Assembly: GCA_025997675.1 (NCBI GenBank)
Contig: BNUX01000108.1
Span: 1 to 6,889, forward strand
Reading direction: 5' to 3'
Origin: Spirochaetia bacterium
GTDB lineage: Bacteria; Spirochaetota; Spirochaetia; Treponematales; Breznakiellaceae
DNA length: 6,889 nucleotides
Below, piece after piece: positions 1 to 5,180 of the stretch. Within the stretch, counting starts at the first letter, position 1, and each line of letters begins with the position of its first letter. Position numbers and translations under genes: made by a program. The notes under the pieces were generated by a model. It did not search any database, had not been told where the DNA came from, and saw only the letters and a program-made list of their open reading frames with translations.

Positions 1-313
1 CCCCCCCCGTAAGGAGGCCCTCAATGGCCTCTACCATCCCCTCATAGGGGCGTGTCTTGTCCAGGCAGTGGGCGGCATTATGGTCCGTATAGGCCTTTCT
101 CAGGGCCTTTTGTTCCTCCGGGGGCAGGGCATCGTATCCGGGCATGGCCCTGCCCAGGGTAACGCCGATACCCCCGCCCATGTAGGTGCGGTATTCGTCA
201 TAGGTATGGGTGGGAAACCCCCGCCGGGTTAACAGAGCGTTTACGCTGTCGCCGATATCATAAATACTATTTACCAAGGTGCCGTCCAAATCAAAAACGT
301 AGGCTTTTTTCAT
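1..313 (-). CDS. HAD-superfamily phosphatase, phosphoglycolate phosphatase-like (C-terminus beyond window)
   Basis: Only the first 104 codons are inside the window; the gene runs off the left edge. The N-terminus shows HAD motif I, FDLDGTLVNS, with the nucleophile Asp8 and the general acid Asp10. It is followed by a helical stretch (GDSVNALLTRRGF, then MGGGIGVTLG) typical of the C1 cap domain in Gph/beta-phosphoglucomutase-like enzymes. Such enzymes hydrolyse small phosphate esters in the cytoplasm. The ATG at 311-313 is 12 bp after the HPr stop, which suggests the third gene of an aldolase-HPr-phosphatase transcript. Its Shine-Dalgarno sequence is weak, so translation may depend on coupling. 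From context it may act on a phosphorylated product of the sugar pathway, or it may clear phosphoglycolate. The substrate cannot be told from this fragment. Motifs II-IV are outside the window. Confidence 0.85.
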   Translation of the reverse strand, partial: MKKAYVFDLDGTLVNSIYDIGDSVNALLTRRGFPTHTYDEYRTYMGGGIGVTLGRAMPGYDALPPEEQKALRKAYTDHNAAHCLDKTRPYEGMVEAIEGLLTGG

Positions 314-325
314 GCTGCCGGCCGC

Positions 326-610
326 TTAAATTTCGACTTTAGGGTTCAGCTTGGTAAAATTCGATTCCACCAGGGCTTTCAAGTCCGCCAGAGCGGCGTC
401 TTCGTCGTCGCCATCGGCGGTGATGGTGATTTCATCGTTTTCGCAGACATTTAACAAAATAACCTTGATAATCGTCTTTGCGTTGGCGGTTTTCTCACCC
501 TTTTTCACCTGAATGTTCGACGCATAGAGCTTAGCGGTTCTGACAAACACATCCGCCGGCCGGGAATGAAGCCCGGTATCGTTGGTAATGACAATCTTTA
601 GTTCCTTCAT
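326..610 (-). CDS. ptsH: HPr phosphocarrier protein of the PTS
   Basis: This is a full-length HPr of 94 residues. The active-site motif GLHSRPA places the phosphoryl-accepting His at residue 15 and the conserved Arg at 17. HPr carries phosphate from Enzyme I to sugar-specific IIA proteins in the cytoplasm. The second regulatory site, usually Ser46 in an AKS motif, reads NAKTIIKV, so position 46 is Thr. The Lys at 49 is E. coli-like. Ser46 is the HPr kinase target in Firmicutes; whether Thr46 is phosphorylated here is unknown. The ATG directly follows the aldolase stop (TAG then ATG), with GGGAGGAAG as ribosome binding site inside the aldolase end, so the two are translationally coupled. An HPr embedded in a catabolic operon instead of beside Enzyme I suggests a pathway-dedicated copy. 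That is inference. Confidence 0.95.
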   Translation of the reverse strand: MKELKIVITNDTGLHSRPADVFVRTAKLYASNIQVKKGEKTANAKTIIKVILLNVCENDEITITADGDDEDAALADLKALVESNFTKLNPKVEI

Positions 611-1744
611 CTATCTTCCTCCCTCGTTCACCTGGGCCCGGTACTTTTCCACTTCCCAATTGTTGATAAAATCTATCTTGTCCCTGGTCATGAAGCGGAC
701 GCCGCCAAAAATTTCCGCATAGACCGCGATTTTGGCCGAATCGGTAAAGAGCGCCAGCGCCAGGGCGGCGTTTCGTTCGGATGTACCGATGCCGAAGATT
801 CCCCGATCCTGAACGGCGACGATCTTAGGGGGGATTCCTATCGCATCCAGATGCTGTTTCCAGGCATTCCGAATCTGATCCGCCAGGGGCTGGGTATCCT
901 TAATCTCGATAAAGAGGGGATCGCTCCCGGAGTAGATCATATGATCCGGGCTAAAGGCCGAAGAAACCGGGTAAAAGTCAGCGAGGCTCCGGGTAAACCG
1001 GATGAACTCCCCATTCCGCTCAAAGATAACCCGTGCATTTTGCCCGGCACAGGCGGTTAACCGGCGTGCAATCTCCTCTGAATCCTTGTAGACCCCGGTT
1101 TTGCCGGAAAAATCCGGTCTTCGCGTTATTTTCTTCTCCAAGACGGCAATAATTTTCTCATAAAGTGCCTTTATGCCCTCAATAGAATCGGACCCAACAA
1201 AGATTCCGTGGTTTTGTAAAAAAATCACCTCTGCGGTCTTCCCGGTACGGGCAAGATGTTGGTCAAACACCGCCTTTGCCGCCATAGAAAGGCTGTAACC
1301 GGGATTAATACTCGGTGTCCAAAGGTACTCGTCCCCAAAAAGTTCCTTTGCGGCGGCCTCGCCCTTTTGTGAACAGGCAAAACCGTTCACCAGTGAAGGG
1401 TGGGTATGGACCACATAGGCAAAGGGAAGGATATTGTGGAGCAGGGTCTCCACACTGGGCCGCCTGCTTCCTTCGGTGTCCGCCCGGGCCGCCATCATAT
1501 CAAGGACAAGCTCGGCTTCCCGGGTATCCTCATCCGCCGGATACTGTTTATTCCAGATACGGTTTAATTTCTTCCTATCCATAGTGACAAAACCCTCGGG
1601 GCCTATTTCCCCAAGGTTTGTCCCGGAACCCTTCACCAACAGGGTTGACTCGTCTTTGAAAGAGGTATTCCCCCCTCCGGCAATCACATAATCCGGATTA
1701 GAGCCGTAATACCGGGATATGTCCACCAATTTTTCCAAACTCAT
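611..1744 (-). CDS. Class II (zinc-type) aldolase/adducin-family protein
   Basis: The 377-residue protein (counted from the ATG at 1744) resembles the aldolase half of the fused rhamnulose-1-phosphate aldolase/alcohol dehydrogenase (YuxG-like) proteins. The dehydrogenase half is absent. Visible motifs are GGGNTS near residues 23-28, KGSG near 38-41 (phosphate binding in the family), RPSVETLLH with candidate catalytic Glu99, the metal-ligand pair in HTHP (His113, His115), and the third His in NHG (His179). A region of about 180 residues follows the catalytic core. The family cleaves phosphorylated ketoses to dihydroxyacetone phosphate plus an aldehyde in the cytoplasm; the exact substrate is not evident. 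A TTG start at 1771 would add nine residues, but the family normally begins near MSLEKLVDISRYYGS, so the ATG is preferred. Neither start has a strong Shine-Dalgarno. It is probably the first gene of the leftward operon and is divergent from PTS IIB/IIC. Confidence 0.88.
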   Translation of the reverse strand: MSLEKLVDISRYYGSNPDYVIAGGGNTSFKDESTLLVKGSGTNLGEIGPEGFVTMDRKKLNRIWNKQYPADEDTREAELVLDMMAARADTEGSRRPSVETLLHNILPFAYVVHTHPSLVNGFACSQKGEAAAKELFGDEYLWTPSINPGYSLSMAAKAVFDQHLARTGKTAEVIFLQNHGIFVGSDSIEGIKALYEKIIAVLEKKITRRPDFSGKTGVYKDSEEIARRLTACAGQNARVIFERNGEFIRFTRSLADFYPVSSAFSPDHMIYSGSDPLFIEIKDTQPLADQIRNAWKQHLDAIGIPPKIVAVQDRGIFGIGTSERNAALALALFTDSAKIAVYAEIFGGVRFMTRDKIDFINNWEVEKYRAQVNEGGR

Positions 1745-1791
1745 AGTACCCAGTAGTATCCCATTTCCCAAAAAATGTCCAGAGGAAACAA

Positions 1792-1820
1792 TTGACAGAT
1801 TGACAAATGTCAGGGATAAT
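1792..1820 (+). promoter_or_regulatory. Sigma-70-type promoter with internal palindrome, driving PTS IIB/IIC
   Basis: A perfect -35 TTGACA (1792-1797) and a -10 GATAAT (1815-1820) are separated by 17 bp, predicting a transcript start near 1827. The spacer holds the palindrome TGACAAATGTCA (1801-1812; 5-bp arms, 2-bp centre). ATTGACA also occurs twice, 8 bp apart (1791-1797 and 1799-1805). Such placement would let a repressor block RNA polymerase, but no regulator is encoded in the window to match it. The site lies in the 102 bp between divergent units and could control both. I saw no convincing promoter on the other strand for the aldolase operon. Confidence 0.7.
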
Positions 1821-1832
1821 ATAGGTTAGCAC

Positions 1833-1840
1833 AAGGAGGA
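1833..1840 (+). promoter_or_regulatory. Strong ribosome binding site of the PTS IIB gene
   Basis: AAGGAGGA lies 6 bp upstream of the ATG at 1847 and fixes that start. It is close to the ideal anti-16S complement and suggests efficient translation. Confidence 0.85.
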
Positions 1841-1846
1841 TACTGG

Positions 1847-2131
1847 ATGAAGAGTATTTTGCTGGCCTGCGGTACCGGGATTGTTACCTCAACGGCGGTT
1901 AATGTTAAGCTTACCAAGATTTTGAACGAACGGGGCTGGGAGGGTAAGTTTAAGATCACCCAGTGCAAGATCGGTGAGGTTGTGGGTAAATCATCCCTTT
2001 TTGATTTTTGCGTTGCCACCACTATGGTTCCCAAGGAAGCCCAGTGTCCGGTAATAAACGGCGTTCCCTTTTTGACCGGCGTCAATCTTGAACCGGTTAT
2101 TCAACAGATTGTAAAGGAACTGGAAAAGTAA
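1847..2131 (+). CDS. gatB: PTS IIB subunit, galactitol family
   Basis: The protein has 94 residues, the usual length of a free-standing IIB of the galactitol (Gat) family. The N-terminus ILLACGTGIVTSTAV carries the P-loop-like phosphocysteine site with Cys8 as the phosphate acceptor. Known chemistry: IIB receives phosphate from IIA and passes it to the sugar bound by IIC at the inner face of the membrane. The IIC gene lies 61 bp downstream on the same strand. No IIA gene is present in the window, so the partner must lie elsewhere. A hairpin resembling a terminator follows directly after the stop. The symbol reflects the family only; the sugar could be galactitol, an arabinitol-like polyol or another substrate. 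Confidence 0.92.
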   Translation: MKSILLACGTGIVTSTAVNVKLTKILNERGWEGKFKITQCKIGEVVGKSSLFDFCVATTMVPKEAQCPVINGVPFLTGVNLEPVIQQIVKELEK

Positions 2132-2144
2132 ACGTGGGTTCAAT

Positions 2145-2175
2145 AGCCTTTCCGTAGGGGAAAGGCTTATTTTTT
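2145..2175 (+). terminator. Terminator-like hairpin between PTS IIB and IIC (possible attenuator)
   Basis: AGCCTTTCC (2145-2153) pairs with GGAAAGGCT (2159-2167) around a 5-nt loop and is followed by TATTTTTT. The stem can extend with three A-U pairs past a one-base bulge. The structure ends right where the IIC ribosome binding site begins. Partial termination here would give more IIB than IIC message; alternatively the stem may stabilise the upstream mRNA end. Confidence 0.7.
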
Positions 2176-2183
2176 GGAGGAGG
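2176..2183 (+). promoter_or_regulatory. Ribosome binding site of the PTS IIC gene
   Basis: GGAGGAGG lies 9 bp upstream of the ATG at 2193 and decides that start. It directly abuts the U-tract of the preceding hairpin. Confidence 0.8.
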
Positions 2184-2192
2184 TATCCATAC

Positions 2193-3566
2193 ATGGATGC
2201 TATATGGGGTGCTATTTTAGTTTTCTTTGGATTTGTTTCCAGCCTGGGCGCTTCGGTGGTAATGCCTATTATTATTTTCATAATGGGCGTTTGCTTGAAA
2301 GCGGGGGTTGGCAAGTCCCTCCGGGCCGGCTTGACCGTCGGTGTAGGCTTTATCGGCCTTAACCTCGTCATCGGCATGATGGGGAGTAACCTGGGGCCGG
2401 CGGTTGTGGAAATGTCGGAACGGTTCGGGCTTTCCCTGTCGATAATTGACGTCGGCTGGCCTGCTGCGGCGGCGATTGCCTTTGCCTCACGGGTGGGCGC
2501 AATCATTATTCCGGTGTGTTTGGCGGTGAACATTCTTATGCTGCTCACCAATACAACCCAAACCATTGATATTGATATCTGGGATTACTGGCATTTCGCC
2601 TTTACCGGCGCACTGGTTGCCATTCTTACCGGAAGCCAGGCCATTGGTATCCTTGCGGCGGTTCTTAACGAGATGATCGTCCTGGTTCTCGGGGACTATA
2701 CGGCCCCGGGCCTGGAAAAGTACAACGACCTCCCGGGTATATCATTACCCCACGGGTTTACCACCGCCTTTGTTCCCGGCGCTATTGTACTCAACAAGGT
2801 CATTGATCTTATCCCCGGCCTGAACAAGGTGGAAATCGACATGACCACCCTCCAAAAGCGGTTCGGGGTATTCGGCGAGCCTATGCTGGTTGGTACGGTA
2901 CTGGGGGTTATCATCGGTATTGTTGCGGGAAAAGATGTGACCGGTGTTCTTGCTCTGGGTATTACCCTGGGGGCCGTGCTGGTTCTTATCCCCAAAATGG
3001 CGGCCATGCTAATGGAAGGGCTCATCCCTATTTCCGACGCCGCCTCTGAGTTTATTTCCAAGAATTTCCAGAACCGCGGTAAGATCTACATCGGCCTGGA
3101 TTCCGCCGTTGGTATCGGTCATCCGACCACCCTGGCGGTCTCCCTGGTGCTGGTCCCCCTGACGGTATTCCTGGCGGTAATCCTCCCGGGAAACAGGGTG
3201 CTTCCCTTTGCGGACCTGGCGGTTATCCCCTGGATGTTCGTACTGATCATTCCTATTGTAAAAAACAACGGGTTCCGGGCGCTTATTATCGGCTTCATAA
3301 CCCTGGCTATCGGTCTTTGGATCGCCACCGATTTGGCGCCCATGATCACCCAGGCGGCGGTCAACGCCAGTTTCGATATTCCCCCGGGCGCAACGGAGAT
3401 TTCCAGTATTTGTGACGGCGCCAATCCCTTAACCTGGGCTATTGTACGTCTTCATGGTATTGGTATTATCGGTATCATTATTGTGGCCATTATTGCGGTT
3501 GGCCTCGCGGTGGTGAACCGGTTCCGGATTATCAAGGAAGCCAAGGCGCTTCGCGCTGCAAGCTAA
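2193..3566 (+). CDS. gatC: PTS IIC permease, galactitol family
   Basis: This very hydrophobic 457-residue protein has the length expected of a GatC-type IIC permease. Many transmembrane segments are visible, starting with the stretch after MDAIWGAILVFFGF. Family-like landmarks are LPGISLPHGFTTAFVPGA in the middle and GLDSAVGIGHPTTLAVSLV in the second half, matching the conserved GLD-AV--GHPT region of galactitol IIC proteins. The C-terminus is short, basic and cytoplasmic in character (RFRIIKEAKALR). It forms the membrane channel that binds the sugar and releases it phosphorylated, working with the IIB encoded just upstream. A strong terminator follows its stop, so it is the last gene of the unit. 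The substrate is uncertain; divergent linkage to a class II aldolase favours a polyol or deoxy-sugar. Confidence 0.93.
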   Translation: MDAIWGAILVFFGFVSSLGASVVMPIIIFIMGVCLKAGVGKSLRAGLTVGVGFIGLNLVIGMMGSNLGPAVVEMSERFGLSLSIIDVGWPAAAAIAFASRVGAIIIPVCLAVNILMLLTNTTQTIDIDIWDYWHFAFTGALVAILTGSQAIGILAAVLNEMIVLVLGDYTAPGLEKYNDLPGISLPHGFTTAFVPGAIVLNKVIDLIPGLNKVEIDMTTLQKRFGVFGEPMLVGTVLGVIIGIVAGKDVTGVLALGITLGAVLVLIPKMAAMLMEGLIPISDAASEFISKNFQNRGKIYIGLDSAVGIGHPTTLAVSLVLVPLTVFLAVILPGNRVLPFADLAVIPWMFVLIIPIVKNNGFRALIIGFITLAIGLWIATDLAPMITQAAVNASFDIPPGATEISSICDGANPLTWAIVRLHGIGIIGIIIVAIIAVGLAVVNRFRIIKEAKALRAAS

Positions 3567-3573
3567 TACACGG

Positions 3574-3608
3574 GCATCCATCCCTCCGTTGGGATGGATG
3601 CTATTTTT
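3574..3608 (+). terminator. Rho-independent terminator after PTS IIC
   Basis: GCATCCATCCC (3574-3584) pairs perfectly with GGGATGGATGC (3591-3601), an 11-bp stem with a 6-nt loop, followed by TATTTTT. It begins 7 bp after the IIC stop. Confidence 0.9.
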
Positions 3609-3632
3609 ACCGCCTGGGGATGCGCACTTTTA

Positions 3633-4193
3633 ATGAAGAAAGAATATATCTACAATCCTGCTGTTTATTTTAGGAAAATCACCCTTACTGCGTTCCTCTG
3701 CATCCCTATTTTTATTGCCGCCATTGCCCTGATGTTCTTTGACAGCCATTGGCAGATATTTTTACTTATCGCCGTTGTAGCGGCCTATACGGTGTGGAAT
3801 ACCTTTGTTTCAAGCTCAAACCCCGGCAAGGTAACCCTGGAAGAGGACGGCATTTCCTTTGAGTCCTACGGGCGCAGTACCAAATACCCCTTTGCCGAAA
3901 TCAAATCCTTCCGTGCAAAGGACTTTCGGGGGTCGGGAAAAATATTTTTACGGATAAATGACGCCACCTTTTTCAAAGGCCGGTATTGGATACATACCCT
4001 GCAATGCAATGATTCGGAGGAACTGTATCTCTATCTATTAAAACTGGAATACCAAACCCATCCCGATTCCATAAAAGCACGGGCCTGGGACTCCACCCGG
4101 CCGGGGGTGGATAAAAAGCCGGTCCTGCCCTGGAGGGCCTCGGGCCCTTCTATGCCTTCCGATAGCCCCACTCCCCCAAAAATCAGGGGTTGA
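3633..4193 (+). CDS. Small two-helix membrane protein with PH-like soluble domain (hypothetical)
   Basis: I do not recognise this 186-residue protein as a named family. It has a short basic N-terminus (MKKEYIYNP), two transmembrane helices near residues 17-36 and 40-58, and a beta-rich segment at about 66-140 (KVTLEEDGISFESYG, then YPFAEIKSFRAKDF and KIFLRIND). This layout resembles bacterial PH/YcxB-like membrane proteins. The last 40 residues are Pro/Ser-rich and look disordered. The open frame extends back to an ATG at 3594, but that codon lies inside the terminator stem; the ATG at 3633 precedes the natural-looking MKK start. Its ribosome site (GGGGA, 12 bp away) is weak. No clear promoter was found, so expression may rely on read-through from IIC. 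Confidence 0.65.
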   Translation: MKKEYIYNPAVYFRKITLTAFLCIPIFIAAIALMFFDSHWQIFLLIAVVAAYTVWNTFVSSSNPGKVTLEEDGISFESYGRSTKYPFAEIKSFRAKDFRGSGKIFLRINDATFFKGRYWIHTLQCNDSEELYLYLLKLEYQTHPDSIKARAWDSTRPGVDKKPVLPWRASGPSMPSDSPTPPKIRG

Positions 4194-4297
4194 GATTCCA
4201 GGGCGGCAATGGGACGGTTATCAAATTCTGGCTGGAAAATAAGTAAAGGCCCGGTGTCCTCCCTGCTCCACAATTCGGCGCCTTTGCGTTTCCTCTT
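4194..4297. other. Gap between convergent genes, nothing recognised
   Basis: This stretch separates the rightward membrane-protein gene from the leftward toxin/lipoprotein genes. No convincing terminator, RNA gene or repeat is visible. A minus-strand open frame (4273 down to 4031) enters from here and overlaps the end of the membrane-protein gene; see the findings. Confidence 0.5.
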
Positions 4298-4443
4298 TTA
4301 TGCGTTGAGAAGTTCCTTGTCGTTTTCAACTATCTTTTGCATTTTGCGGACGATGGCGCTGAGGGCGGTGTAGTGGATGTCCGGGACACACAGGCGGCAA
4401 GGCAAAAAGACGTGACAAGTAATACTACTGCAAATTTTTTCAT
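4298..4443 (-). pseudogene. Lipoprotein gene remnant: signal peptide joined out of frame to a protein tail
   Basis: From the ATG at 4443 one frame gives a textbook lipoprotein signal, MKKFAVVLLVTSFCLAAC, with lipobox LAAC and acceptor Cys18. It stops at 4330 after 37 residues and a Ser/Thr/Pro-rich tail. A second frame, closed by a TAA at 4298, gives a credible helical ending: PDIHYTALSAIVRKMQKIV followed by ENDKELLNA. That frame has normal GC-rich third positions. The simplest reading is a small lipoprotein whose frame was broken just after the lipobox, or a larger one with an internal deletion. GGAGAA lies 7 bp before the ATG, immediately after the PIN toxin stop, so it may be co-transcribed with the toxin. 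The 37-residue lipopeptide could still be made. The second frame is also the frame of the toxin, read past its stop. Confidence 0.4.
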
Positions 4444-4456
4444 AAACTGCTTCTCC

Positions 4457-4888
4457 TTAATTTCCTGCATCCTCTTTGGCATATTGTATCAGGAAATCTT
4501 CCGGTGATAGTGCTGGTATGGGAGAATTGACAAAATCACCGGCGTTTCTGGTAATAATATAGTCTGCGGTTTCCCGTTGCGAAGTGGCAGCAATCACAGC
4601 ATCTTCAAAGTCCGTAACCGGAGAAGCAGTGGCGGTATAAATGTCCTGGATTGTTGTATCTACAAGGGTGAGTGTTTCCAATAGGTCAAGAACCGCGCTT
4701 AAAGCCAGCTTGGAATCTTTCCGGCTTTTTCGTACAATATAGTACACATCGGTAATCGAACTTGCGCCAATGATACCGTCAATCTGCCCATTAATGACCA
4801 TTAAAAATACATCCCCTGAATATCGCAAATAGGGCTGCCGTTGTTCGAGGATGTCAATTATTATGTTCGTATCAAAATATATCTTCAT
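4457..4888 (-). CDS. PIN-domain ribonuclease toxin (VapC-like)
   Basis: The 143-residue protein has PIN-domain features. FDTNIIIDIL supplies the first acidic residue (Asp6), SSITDVYYIVRK is typical of the PIN_3-type branch (Asp47), VTDFEDAVIAATS supplies the central acidic cluster (Asp93, Glu95, Asp96), and DYIITRNAGDF ends the fold (Asp109, Asp118). These residues would coordinate Mg2+ or Mn2+ for RNA cleavage. Known members act as type II toxins cutting tRNA, rRNA or mRNA; the target here cannot be read from sequence. The start codon overlaps the antitoxin stop as ATGA (4885-4888), the usual coupled arrangement. All acidic residues appear intact, so the toxin is probably active if freed from its antitoxin. 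Confidence 0.88.
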   Translation of the reverse strand: MKIYFDTNIIIDILEQRQPYLRYSGDVFLMVINGQIDGIIGASSITDVYYIVRKSRKDSKLALSAVLDLLETLTLVDTTIQDIYTATASPVTDFEDAVIAATSQRETADYIITRNAGDFVNSPIPALSPEDFLIQYAKEDAGN

Positions 4889-5118
4889 TGCTTGGACAAC
4901 CGTTCTTCCCGCGCTTCTTCGAGGGAGACCGGGTTATCTGCGGTAAGCCCTACAAGCCGGTTGAAAGCGGCGAGTTTCCCCCCCCCTTCCGCTTTAGGTA
5001 CGGTCTCGTTCGGCGCAGCATTTAAAAAGGTGATTATTACTTCGCATTTTTCTTTTACCGGTATCGTTTGATTTACGGTAACGGTATTTCCATCATAAAA
5101 ACCCTTAACTGCTACCAT
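4885..5118 (-). CDS. Type II antitoxin paired with the PIN toxin
   Basis: The 77-residue protein starts MVAVKGFYDGNTVTVNQTI, a short beta-rich N-terminus seen in antitoxins encoded beside PIN toxins. It is followed by a hydrophobic strand (CEVIITFL), a flexible middle (PKAEGGGKLAAFNRLVGL) and an acidic/basic helix (SLEEAREERLSKQ) likely to wrap the toxin. The ATG at 5118 is chosen because AGGAGG sits 6 bp upstream; an in-frame ATG at 5166 would add 16 unlikely residues and place the ribosome site inside the gene. The protein should neutralise the toxin and may repress its own promoter, although no classical DNA-binding fold is obvious. A run of nine G on the coding strand (window 4978-4986) encodes the three glycines and is a potential slippage site. 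Confidence 0.82.
   Translation of the reverse strand: MVAVKGFYDGNTVTVNQTIPVKEKCEVIITFLNAAPNETVPKAEGGGKLAAFNRLVGLTADNPVSLEEAREERLSKQ
4978..4986 (-). repeat. Nine-base homopolymeric G tract inside the antitoxin gene
   Basis: The plus strand reads nine C in a row, which is G9 in the coding sense, spanning the GGG residues at about 45-47 of the antitoxin. Tracts of this length are prone to slipped-strand indels. Confidence 0.9.
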
Positions 5119-5122
5119 ATAG

Positions 5123-5170
5123 CCCCTCCTGCTTCTATTTAATGGTATCATACAAGGGTTCCACAATCAA
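5123..5170 (-). promoter_or_regulatory. Candidate promoter and ribosome binding site of the toxin-antitoxin pair
   Basis: On the minus strand TTGATT (5165-5170) and TACCAT (5142-5147) are spaced by 17 bp, each matching the sigma-70 consensus at 4 of 6 positions. AGGAGGGG (5123-5130) is the ribosome site for the antitoxin. The overlapping TATGAT (5147-5152) is a better -10 hexamer but lacks a suitably spaced -35. The 62-bp gap after the caspase gene would allow independent transcription. Confidence 0.4.
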
Positions 5171-5180
5171 GCCCGCTTCT

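Noticed and set aside
1745..1771. TTG start of the aldolase at 1771
   Set aside because: It has no Shine-Dalgarno sequence, and the family's start corresponds to the ATG at 1744.
1991..2566. Minus-strand open frame of 191 codons across the IIB/IIC genes
   Set aside because: It lies opposite two well-supported PTS genes and its translation is low-complexity (Thr/Pro/Ile-rich) with no domain.
3594..3632. Upstream ATG for the membrane protein, adding 13 residues
   Set aside because: This codon lies inside the terminator stem of the IIC gene; the MKK start at 3633 is more natural.
4246..4286. AAAGGC ... GCCTTT inverted repeat as a bidirectional terminator between the convergent genes
   Set aside because: The arms are only about 6 bp with a loop of over 25 bases and no adjacent T-tract.
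5119..5166. Longer antitoxin start at 5166
   Set aside because: It would place the strong AGGAGG site inside the gene and add 16 residues unlike the family's usual N-terminus.
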